Assembly: GCA_934376955.1 (NCBI GenBank)
Contig: CAKRPJ010000067.1
Span: 1 to 9,900 of the forward strand
DNA from: CAKRPJ01 sp934376955
Lineage (GTDB): Bacteria; Bacillota; Clostridia; Lachnospirales; Lachnospiraceae
Reading direction: 5' to 3'
Length of the DNA stretch: 9,900 bases
The notes beneath the pieces were generated by a model, which was given only the letters and a program-made list of their open reading frames with translations, was not told the origin of the DNA and searched no databases. Below are positions 1 to 4,380 of the stretch, in pieces. The position numbers and the translations under genes are program-made. Numbering within the stretch: position 1 is the stretch's first letter; each line of letters begins with the position of its first letter.

Positions 1-2
1 TA

Positions 3-38
3 TTGCGAGTAGGTGGTTATACAAAGACCGCCATATGA
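3..38 (+). CDS. possible 3' end of an upstream gene (partial)
   Basis: Reading from base 3 gives LRVGGYTKTAI followed by a TGA at 36-38, and a strong intrinsic terminator begins two bases later. The close stop-terminator spacing is the only reason to call this the tail of a rightward gene that starts before the window. Eleven residues are too few to identify a family. It could be a host gene flanking the prophage or a phage gene such as a recombinase. Frame 2 is also open across this stretch, but it runs on through the terminator into T-rich sequence, so it is less likely. Confidence 0.35.
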   Translation: MRVGGYTKTAI

Positions 39-39
39 G

Positions 40-77
40 AATCTCCTTTCCTGTTGGTAGCGGGAAGGGGGATTTTT
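40..77 (+). terminator. Rho-independent terminator
   Basis: Bases 40-53 pair with 61-74 over 14 consecutive positions (Watson-Crick plus G-T pairs) around the 7-base loop TTGGTAG, and the 3' side runs into TTTTT at 73-77. The T tract is only on the + strand side, so the terminator acts on rightward transcription, matching the stop codon at 36-38. Confidence 0.8.
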
Positions 78-325
78 ATGTTAATATATTTTTGTGTGCC
101 TTATTTTTGTTTTTTTACATTTTTATAGTGGTTAATTATATTGACAAATTAAAAGCGTTGTGTTAATGTCTCAATATGCACTTGATTGTGGTGATTATGC
201 AAAATCACTATACATGATGGTGTAGTTTTCAAAATTGAACCAAATAAATACAGGAGAATCAACAACGAAAACCTCTGGGTACTTGATTTAGGTGAAGATG
301 TTAATCTTTACTATTAGAGATGGTA
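78..325. other. gene-free AT-rich region; possible prophage junction
   Basis: No credible reading frame with a ribosome binding site lies here on either strand. The region holds a promoter-like sequence (141-169), a small inverted repeat (GTGATT at 191-196 against AATCAC downstream) and an imperfect direct repeat: 178-199 and 279-300 match at 17 of 22 positions, 101 bases apart. It lies between an apparent rightward gene end and the end of the lysogeny operon. That is where an attachment site or the edge of a prophage would be expected, but no att core can be defined without the other prophage end. Confidence 0.4.
141..169 (+). promoter_or_regulatory. promoter-like sequence facing the SIR2 gene's 3' end
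   Basis: A perfect TTGACA (-35) at 141-146 is followed after exactly 17 bases by TAATGT (-10) at 164-169. No open reading frame follows before the convergent SIR2 gene. A transcript from here would therefore be non-coding, and if it passed base 326 it would be antisense to that gene's 3' end. Only the box match supports it. Confidence 0.4.
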
Positions 326-1873
326 TCATGTGAGGTTTTCTTTGTATTTCAACCAGTCATAAATTCGAATCAATCTTTTTAATTCGGGGTTATTTTTTAA
401 AATATCTTTTTCTTTTAATAGATCCCTTAAATACTTTTCCAAAACATTTATATCTATTTTATCTTTATCTAATAGATATATTTCTGTATATTTTTTTTTG
501 AATACGGAAGACTCAAGAATGCTTTTAAGAGTATAGTGTTTTGGAAATTTTTTTTTGCGACGTAATAATGCACTGTTTAAGAAACTATCAATGTTTGTAT
601 GAATCAAAGAGTATTCTTTGATTTTATCAAATGTTTCCTTGTTGTAAGATCGAAGGTATTTAAACATTGGCAGACCGCTTGTATTTCCAGGAAGAAGTTC
701 GGGCAGAGTTTCTTCTATAATTTTTTCTGGATCAAAATAGTTGTTGTCCAAAACAATATCTTCATATATTCTTTCTGCTTTGATTCTTTTATAACCCATA
801 TTAGCAATGCCTACACCAACTATGAAATGTTTACAATGATCCAAATTATCAAGATGCTCAAATCCAGTGGCTATAATAGTTGATGCATTATCATCTTCTT
901 CTTTTGCAAGTTTATAAATATCATGTCTTAATTTACGGAGAATTTTAGGGTTATATTTTGCTTTATTTTCTAAAATTGCTTTGTAAATGGCAGAAAAATT
1001 GTTTGTTGTGATTCTTGTCATTGAAATTACATTGCCGCTCGCAAAAGCTTTTGAAAAAGTTGATATTTCTTCTTTATCTTCACTATATTCAACAAAAATG
1101 AATCTATCTTTCAAAATATCTAACTTTTCTTGTGTTAAGCAATTTGCGATAGATTCCAGAATGTTTAGGATGTTTTGATCTTGAATGCTATATCCCATAA
1201 AAACAATCGGATACTCCAAGAAGATAGTAAGGATTTTTGCAATTAAATATGCAGATGTTTTTTGGAATTTTTCGTAATCTTGCTGCGTAATAACAATGCT
1301 GTCTGGTTTACTTACGCAACCATGGATTTTGTATAATTCGCCAATTTGGAAAATATCAGAGAAAATCAATTCCTCCTGACCAATAAAAACGCTATATTCT
1401 TTGAAAATACTTTCAAGAAACTGATCATAATTTGTGGTAATGATACCAGAAATATTTCGAACCGCCATTTTATTGAGTAGGTCAATTTCATCGGAGTGAG
1501 GAGGATTCGATAAAAAAGTTTTTAAGTGATCAGAGATAGCAATTTTTAACGGAGAGATGCCAGAACGCAACTCGTTTATATGATTTTTTCTAAATTCAGC
1601 AAAGCTGTCTTGTGAAAAAACAGCTAAGGCATAGTCTTTTTCTAACATGGATGCTACTTCTGGCAATTTGTTATATTGTTCGGAAGAAGTTGTTTTAGCA
1701 TAGTAATAATCATATTTGAATTCATTGCCATCTATTTCGGTTGCAAATTTCCTTAACAGAGCTTCCCAATTTTCTGTATTCAGATACCGTTTTGTAAATC
1801 CTGATCCAATAAAGAGAAATGGATGCTGCTGAGTAGAGGAAATTTTATCAAGAATAACTTCTTGTATAGACAT
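326..1873 (-). CDS. SIR2-domain protein, probable anti-phage NADase
   Basis: The 515-aa protein has an N-terminal SIR2-like Rossmann domain (about residues 15-310) and a Lys-rich C-terminal part (about 310-515) that I do not recognise. Visible SIR2 motifs are the nucleotide loop GSGF at 23-26, TTNYD at 146-150 (N148 in the usual catalytic Asn position), H184-G185 as the likely catalytic histidine, and GYSIQD at 227-232. Prokaryotic SIR2 proteins of this group, such as ThsA, DSR1/DSR2 and SIR2-Argonaute partners, deplete NAD+ on infection. That role is inferred here and not shown. No membrane segment or signal peptide is seen. The ATG at 1873 has GGGAGGG six bases upstream. The gene starts 20 bases after the ImmA-like gene on the same strand and is probably co-transcribed with the repressor, so it should be expressed in the lysogen. 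Its base composition is clearly more AT-rich than the early genes, suggesting a recently acquired accessory gene. Confidence 0.85.
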   Translation of the reverse strand: MSIQEVILDKISSTQQHPFLFIGSGFTKRYLNTENWEALLRKFATEIDGNEFKYDYYYAKTTSSEQYNKLPEVASMLEKDYALAVFSQDSFAEFRKNHINELRSGISPLKIAISDHLKTFLSNPPHSDEIDLLNKMAVRNISGIITTNYDQFLESIFKEYSVFIGQEELIFSDIFQIGELYKIHGCVSKPDSIVITQQDYEKFQKTSAYLIAKILTIFLEYPIVFMGYSIQDQNILNILESIANCLTQEKLDILKDRFIFVEYSEDKEEISTFSKAFASGNVISMTRITTNNFSAIYKAILENKAKYNPKILRKLRHDIYKLAKEEDDNASTIIATGFEHLDNLDHCKHFIVGVGIANMGYKRIKAERIYEDIVLDNNYFDPEKIIEETLPELLPGNTSGLPMFKYLRSYNKETFDKIKEYSLIHTNIDSFLNSALLRRKKKFPKHYTLKSILESSVFKKKYTEIYLLDKDKIDINVLEKYLRDLLKEKDILKNNPELKRLIRIYDWLKYKENLT

Positions 1874-1893
1874 AGTTTACCCTCCCTTATATG

Positions 1894-2100
1894 TTACAGA
1901 GCCTCTGCCTCTCGGAGACTTTTTTCTGTGTCAAAATCTTTTCGTTCCAAATGTCTGATTTCGTGTTTGATAGCCTCCTCCTGCTCTGCGGCGGACAGGC
2001 TTGCATTTATGTAAATATTGAAAAATCCATCTGAATCTTCGATAGTCATTCCCTTTGTGACGGATGGCATATCAACGTATCTGATGTAATAATCCACCAT
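1894..2100 (-). CDS. minimal ImmA/IrrE-like metallopeptidase
   Basis: This 68-aa protein carries the zinc-peptidase motif HExxH as HEIRH (residues 46-50 from the ATG at 2100) inside an EEAIKHE helix, the signature of the ImmA/IrrE family. Family members commonly exceed 120 residues. Here only the strand region before the motif and a short tail remain, so it is a compact version rather than an obvious truncation, since start and stop are intact. In phages and ICEs, ImmA-type proteins cleave or inactivate the adjacent repressor to allow induction. Its ATG overlaps the repressor's stop (TGATG), implying translational coupling. An in-frame TTG one codon earlier is a less likely start. The SIR2 gene follows 20 bases downstream. 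Confidence 0.75.
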   Translation of the reverse strand: MVDYYIRYVDMPSVTKGMTIEDSDGFFNIYINASLSAAEQEEAIKHEIRHLERKDFDTEKSLREAEAL

Positions 2101-2474
2101 CAATCATCCCCTTTTAATGCCTCGATGATTTTAACCGCTTTCAAAATATCCTCTTTTGTGGCTTTTCTGGAAATGCTGAACAGGGTTCTCATTTCCGGTC
2201 TTTCTTTTAATTCTTCCAAAAGCTCCAGTGCATCATCATCCAGAACGATAGGGTTGTTTTCCTTGTCGATGGCGTTGGGTTCTTCTTCTGTCCCCATTAG
2301 GTAGCCAAGAGACACACCGAAGTAATCTGCTATTTTTTGCAGTTTATCGGATTTTGGCGTACTAATTCCTCTTTTCCAATCGCTAAGCGTGGATTGCGAA
2401 ACCCCAGTTTCCTTTGATACTTTGTACGGAGTTACTCCGTTTTTCTGTAGCAATTTACTAAAAATCTCATACAT
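2100..2474 (-). CDS. CI-like lysogeny repressor, HTH XRE family
   Basis: The 124-aa protein has a Cro/CI-type helix-turn-helix over residues 1-61. Its recognition region is VSKETGVSQSTLSDWKRG (about 19-36), followed by the family hallmark YFGVSLGYLMG. The C-terminal 60 residues are acidic and helical (DDDALELLEELKERPEM) and lack an S24 LexA/CI autoproteolysis domain, so removal of this repressor would need an outside peptidase, which fits the ImmA-like neighbour. The start at 2474 is chosen because AAAGGGTGA lies seven bases upstream and because the Cro-like protein aligns from this Met. The open frame extends to 2567, but that would cross the operator region. It diverges from the Cro-like gene. 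Confidence 0.88.
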   Translation of the reverse strand: MYEIFSKLLQKNGVTPYKVSKETGVSQSTLSDWKRGISTPKSDKLQKIADYFGVSLGYLMGTEEEPNAIDKENNPIVLDDDALELLEELKERPEMRTLFSISRKATKEDILKAVKIIEALKGDD

Positions 2475-2512
2475 AATTTGTTCACCCTTTACAAAATATG
2501 ATAATACTAAAG

Positions 2513-2677
2513 AAACCCGTAAAAAATATGTTGACTTAAACGGATAACCGTAGTATAGTATGAGCATACAAAAGAAATCCGTTGCGATTTCTAATGTAAT
2601 GCTACGGGAATATTATTCTTGTCTGGTAAACATAGAATATCACATTTCCGAAGTAATGTAAATATAAAACGGTACGG
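2513..2677. promoter_or_regulatory. operator array of ACGG/CCGT half-sites
   Basis: Between the divergent repressor and Cro-like genes, CCGT or its complement ACGG appears at 2517-2520, 2540-2543 with 2548-2551 (forming ACGG-ATAA-CCGT), 2579-2582, 2604-2607, 2669-2672 and 2674-2677. A separate inverted repeat AGAAATC/GATTTCT spans 2573-2592 with a 6-base centre. The shared half-site, its density in an AT-rich spacer and the placement over the rightward promoter suggest binding sites for the repressor/Cro pair. Which bases are really contacted is not known. Confidence 0.5.
2531..2559 (+). promoter_or_regulatory. rightward early promoter (PR-like)
   Basis: TTGACT at 2531-2536 and TATAGT at 2554-2559 are separated by 17 bases, a near-consensus vegetative promoter. 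The palindrome ACGGATAACCGT (2540-2551) sits in the spacer, so bound repressor would occlude polymerase. Transcription would start near 2566 and leave a leader of about 125 bases before the Cro-like gene. I could not identify a convincing leftward promoter for the repressor. Confidence 0.6.
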
Positions 2678-2692
2678 AAAGGCGGTGTAATT

Positions 2693-2881
2693 GTGTACGA
2701 AAAATTTGCAGAATTATTGGACAAAAACAACAAAACGGCATACCAAGTATCCAAGGATACAGGGATTGCACAATCTGTTTTGTCTGATTGGAAAACAGGC
2801 AGAAGCAAGCCAAAAGTGGACAAGCTGAAAGTCCTTGCAGACTATTTCGGTGTCAGCATTGAGTATTTCTTGGAAGATTGA
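2693..2881 (+). CDS. Cro-like HTH regulator
   Basis: This 62-aa protein consists of one Cro/CI-type HTH domain, with helices around TAYQVSKDTG, then the recognition region IAQSVLSDWKTGRSKP, then YFGVSIEYF. It aligns without gaps to residues 1-61 of the divergent repressor with 37 identities (about 61 percent by hand), so the two probably arose by duplication and bind similar operators. It has no C-terminal regulatory part, as expected for a Cro. The start is GTG at 2693, supported by AAGGCGG seven bases upstream. It is the first gene after the rightward promoter. Confidence 0.85.
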   Translation: MYEKFAELLDKNNKTAYQVSKDTGIAQSVLSDWKTGRSKPKVDKLKVLADYFGVSIEYFLED

Positions 2882-2918
2882 CAGATGTAAAGATGCAAGC
2901 TAAGAGGAGGTGAGGGAA

Positions 2919-3164
2919 GTGGAAACAAATTTGCGTCATCTGCTTAGGCAAAGAAATATCACTATCACCCAGGCGGCCAAGGAATTGGGGATAAAAAGAG
3001 AAACTTTACAGAGAAAGCTTTCGGGACAATATCCATTTTATCTGCGAGAGGCAGTCACTTTACATAGACTGTATTTTTGGGATTTAGATTTCCTTGAGAT
3101 TTTCTCTGAATATGGAAAAGAGCAAGGCGTTAGGGTACCTTGCTCAGCTGGTGAGGTTATTTAG
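2919..3164 (+). CDS. small HTH (XRE-type) phage regulator
   Basis: An 81-aa protein with an HTH near its N-terminus, with ITQAAKELGIKRETLQRKLSG at about 16-36. The second helix differs from the repressor/Cro pair, so it likely recognises another site. It resembles the small XRE proteins often found second in Firmicutes prophage early operons, some of which act as antirepressors or activators; its role here is unknown. GTG at 2919 is preferred because AGGAGG (2905-2910) lies eight bases upstream; the GTG at 2910 would overlap that site. The last third of the gene contains the terminator of the opposite-strand 43-aa gene, and its 3' end overlaps that gene's 3' end by eight bases. Confidence 0.75.
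   Translation: METNLRHLLRQRNITITQAAKELGIKRETLQRKLSGQYPFYLREAVTLHRLYFWDLDFLEIFSEYGKEQGVRVPCSAGEVI
3116..3145 (-). terminator. minus-strand hairpin terminator within the HTH gene
   Basis: GAGCAAGG (3120-3127) and CCTTGCTC (3138-3145) form a perfect 8-base stem with a 10-base loop. Read on the minus strand the stem is followed directly by TTTT (3119-3116), and it lies 12 bases past the stop of the 43-aa gene. It would stop leftward transcription from running antisense through the Cro-like gene. A run of seven T on the + strand (3165-3171) is about 20 bases from the stem and is not a good + strand terminator. Confidence 0.55.
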
Positions 3165-3288
3165 TTTTTTTAGTTTGTGCCAAGGCACTGCCTGCAACGC
3201 TTTTAGAAGCCTTGCTGTATCTGCCGTCTTTCAGAATTTTAGATGCCGTGGAAGCGACAGATTTGCTGGTCTGTTTGGTATTTGCCAT
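3157..3288 (-). CDS. 43-aa Ser/Lys/Ala-rich protein of unknown function
   Basis: The protein begins MANTKQTSK and ends AQTKKTK. It is strongly basic, rich in Ser, Ala, Lys and Thr, and nearly free of aromatic residues, with no Cys, Trp or Pro. The pentapeptide SKSVA occurs twice (8-12 and 28-32), separated by ILKDGRYSK, so it may be a two-unit repeat. I recall similar short proteins with ASKxLxDGR and KSxAGSALxQ blocks in other bacteria and phages, but no established function. The start is well supported by AAGGAGGTGA shortly upstream; the frame is open further upstream, but that crosses the promoter. It is a single-gene unit on the strand opposite to the lytic genes, with its own promoter (3320-3348) and terminator, so it could be made in both lysogenic and lytic states. 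Confidence 0.75.
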   Translation of the reverse strand: MANTKQTSKSVASTASKILKDGRYSKASKSVAGSALAQTKKTK

Positions 3289-3319
3289 GAACTTCACCTC
3301 CTTTTCGTGGTATGTGACG

Positions 3320-3348
3320 ATTATATCACATTTTATGGAAAGATACAA
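3320..3348 (-). promoter_or_regulatory. strong promoter of the 43-aa gene
   Basis: On the minus strand TTGTAT (complement of 3343-3348) is followed after 17 bases by a perfect TATAAT (complement of 3320-3325), with TG two bases before the -10 as in extended -10 promoters. It is the best promoter match in the window and lies about 30 bases upstream of the 43-aa gene's start. Confidence 0.75.
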
Positions 3349-3386
3349 CATATTGATTGAAAGTATTTTTGTTAACAATATATTGT
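3345..3386. promoter_or_regulatory. paired ACAANATATTG operator candidates
   Basis: ACAACATATTG at 3345-3355 overlaps the -35 box of the minus-strand promoter. ACAATATATTG recurs at 3375-3385 as part of the perfect 12-base palindrome ACAATATATTGT (3375-3386). The two copies differ at one position and are 30 bases apart, about three helical turns, so a regulator could bind both on one face. Which protein binds is unknown. Confidence 0.4.
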
Positions 3387-3398
3387 ATGTGTTTTAAT
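3369..3398 (+). promoter_or_regulatory. weak rightward promoter candidate
   Basis: TTGTTA at 3369-3374 and TTTAAT at 3393-3398 are separated by 18 bases. It would be divergent from the 43-aa gene promoter and could feed the operon beginning at 3548, with the palindrome 3375-3386 lying between its boxes. The match is mediocre. Confidence 0.3.
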
Positions 3399-3436
3399 GA
3401 AAAGACAAAGTTTTCAGCAGATGGTTGCTATAGAAT

Positions 3437-3471
3437 ACACATGGGTGTGATTTTTCATGTGTTGCTGTTTT
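3437..3471 (+). terminator. possible weak terminator or leader hairpin
   Basis: ACACATG (3437-3443) and CATGTGT (3456-3462) form a 7-base stem with a 12-base loop, followed three bases later by six T (3466-3471). The stem is AT-rich and short. It may attenuate rightward transcription before the gene at 3548, or be an operator instead. Confidence 0.3.
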
Positions 3472-3547
3472 TTAATTAACAAAGAAAGTGAATAGACTGA
3501 AAATGTCAAGCAAAGTGAAAAAGAGGTCGCTAAAAGGAGGTGTTCTT

Positions 3548-3775
3548 ATGGAGCCGATGCTTTACACAGTAAAGGAAGTTGCGCAGATTCTGAAATGCAA
3601 TGCGACCAGAGTATATGGTTTGAAGGATGCAGGGCTACTGCCGTTTCTGAAGCTGGGGCAGTTGAAATGTCGCAGAGAGGCGGTGGAGGAATTCCTGCGG
3701 AAGTATGAGGGCTACGATGTGTCCGACCCGAACAACATCGTTCCTCTGGAACAGGGAGAGGAGGTGAGACCATGA
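3548..3775 (+). CDS. excisionase-like HTH DNA-binding protein
   Basis: A 75-aa protein with a winged-helix/MerR-like HTH of the excisionase class (HTH_17 type): YTVKEVAQILKCNATRVYGLKDAG at about 6-29, then LLPFLKLGQLKCRREAVEEFL, the typical wing plus helix ending in an EFL segment. Such proteins bend DNA at attachment sites (Xis) or act as early regulators, and the sequence alone does not separate these. ATG 3548 is chosen because AAGGAGG (3534-3540) lies seven bases upstream. Its stop overlaps the next start as ATGA. Confidence 0.8.
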   Translation: MEPMLYTVKEVAQILKCNATRVYGLKDAGLLPFLKLGQLKCRREAVEEFLRKYEGYDVSDPNNIVPLEQGEEVRP

Positions 3776-3981
3776 GAAACTGGAAACGGACGTTTTTCTA
3801 TATCCGCCGTGGTTTGCTGCGTTGGGCGGTGGTATTCTTCGGGACGCTACTGGCGCAGTGCGGATTAGTATGGATTCTGGAGAACCCCGACAGCAGGATG
3901 ATGTTTTATCTGATTTCCGGCACGGTGATTGCCTTTGCAATCGGTAATGTGTTTTACGGCAGGGAATTGCCTAAGAAATAA
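3772..3981 (+). CDS. small two-helix membrane protein, unknown
   Basis: A 69-aa protein with a basic N-terminus (MRNWKRTFFYIRRG), a hydrophobic stretch at about 17-36 (AVVFFGTLLAQCGLVWIL), a short polar loop ENPDSRM, a second hydrophobic stretch at about 45-60 and a basic tail. By the positive-inside rule both ends would be cytoplasmic. No family is recognised. The start is coupled to the upstream stop (ATGA) and preceded by GAGGAGGTGAG. Small membrane proteins in prophage early regions can be exclusion factors, but nothing in the sequence shows that. Confidence 0.7.
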   Translation: MRNWKRTFFYIRRGLLRWAVVFFGTLLAQCGLVWILENPDSRMMFYLISGTVIAFAIGNVFYGRELPKK

Positions 3982-3985
3982 AAAC

Positions 3986-4019
3986 GTCCCCAGAGGTGTT
4001 GGCGCACCGTTAAGGGGAC
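3986..4019 (+). promoter_or_regulatory. two-part RNA hairpin between early genes
   Basis: GTCCCC (3986-3991) pairs with GGGGAC (4014-4019). Inside, GGTGT (3995-3999) pairs with GCACC (4004-4008) around the loop TGGC, and internal loops AGA and GTTAA separate the two stems. It begins five bases after a stop codon and lacks a T tract, so it is not a standard terminator. Possible roles are an RNA processing or stability element, or an antitermination-type structure. The next gene's Shine-Dalgarno site lies 33 bases downstream and is not part of it. Confidence 0.55.
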
Positions 4020-4066
4020 TGGATAATTATTCACTTACAGAATAACAGAAACAGGAGGGAAATGCA

Positions 4067-4216
4067 ATGGAAAACTGGACAGGCACGATGCAGATCAACC
4101 GTGTGGACGGGGAGCCTTTGCTGAAAAGCGGAGAATGGCAGTATGACCCTTGGTGGAACTGCTGGTACTTAAACGGGGAGAGCTTCCCTGCGGAGATTTG
4201 CAGGAAGGTGTTGTGA
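4067..4216 (+). CDS. 49-aa Trp-rich phage protein, unknown
   Basis: A short protein running from MENWTGTMQINRV to EICRKVL. Five of its 49 residues are Trp, mostly in the cluster EWQYDPWWNCWYLNG, so it is probably a small folded beta-type domain. AGGAGGGA lies six bases upstream of ATG 4067, and its stop overlaps the next start (TGATG). These signals and the placement in the early operon are the evidence that it is real. No function is recognised. Confidence 0.65.
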   Translation: MENWTGTMQINRVDGEPLLKSGEWQYDPWWNCWYLNGESFPAEICRKVL

Positions 4217-4380
4217 TGGCATTTACATACACGGAAGACCCCAGAAAAGAGGAAGAATACGAACCCGAAGAACCGATGTGCCCTGTATGCGGCAGTGTGA
4301 AATGCGACTATTTCTACAAAAAGCATGGTGAAATCATCGGCTGTGACGATTGTATCAGAAGGGAAGATGTTTATGGATAA
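4216..4380 (+). CDS. 54-aa zinc-ribbon-like protein
   Basis: After an acidic N-terminal stretch (KEEEYEPEEP) the protein has CPVCGSVKC and then CDDC near the end, a CxxC...CxxC arrangement expected to bind one zinc. Proteins of this form are common next to phage recombination genes, but no role is known to me. ATG 4216 overlaps the upstream TGA and has AGGAAGG seven bases upstream; the frame is open further upstream, but that would run through the previous gene. Its 3' end overlaps the annealing-protein gene's start. Confidence 0.7.
   Translation: MAFTYTEDPRKEEEYEPEEPMCPVCGSVKCDYFYKKHGEIIGCDDCIRREDVYG

Noticed and set aside
3..164. Frame-2 open stretch at the left edge (IASRWLYKDRH...) as a coding region
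   Set aside because: It reads straight through a 14-base-pair terminator into a T-rich Phe/Ile/Leu run, so its length reflects composition; the frame ending just before the terminator is the better choice.
268..339. AAAACCTC (268-275) and GAGGTTTT (332-339) as a terminator for the SIR2 gene
   Set aside because: The 8-base arms are separated by 56 bases, one arm lies inside the last SIR2 codons, and no strong T run follows on the minus strand. It may be chance, although no better terminator was seen.
2560..2661. Short + strand reading frame of 33 codons (MSIQKKS...) just after the rightward promoter
   Set aside because: Its ATG lies immediately after the -10 box and before the expected transcription start, there is no ribosome site for it or for the internal ATG at 2599, and the stretch is occupied by operator-like repeats.
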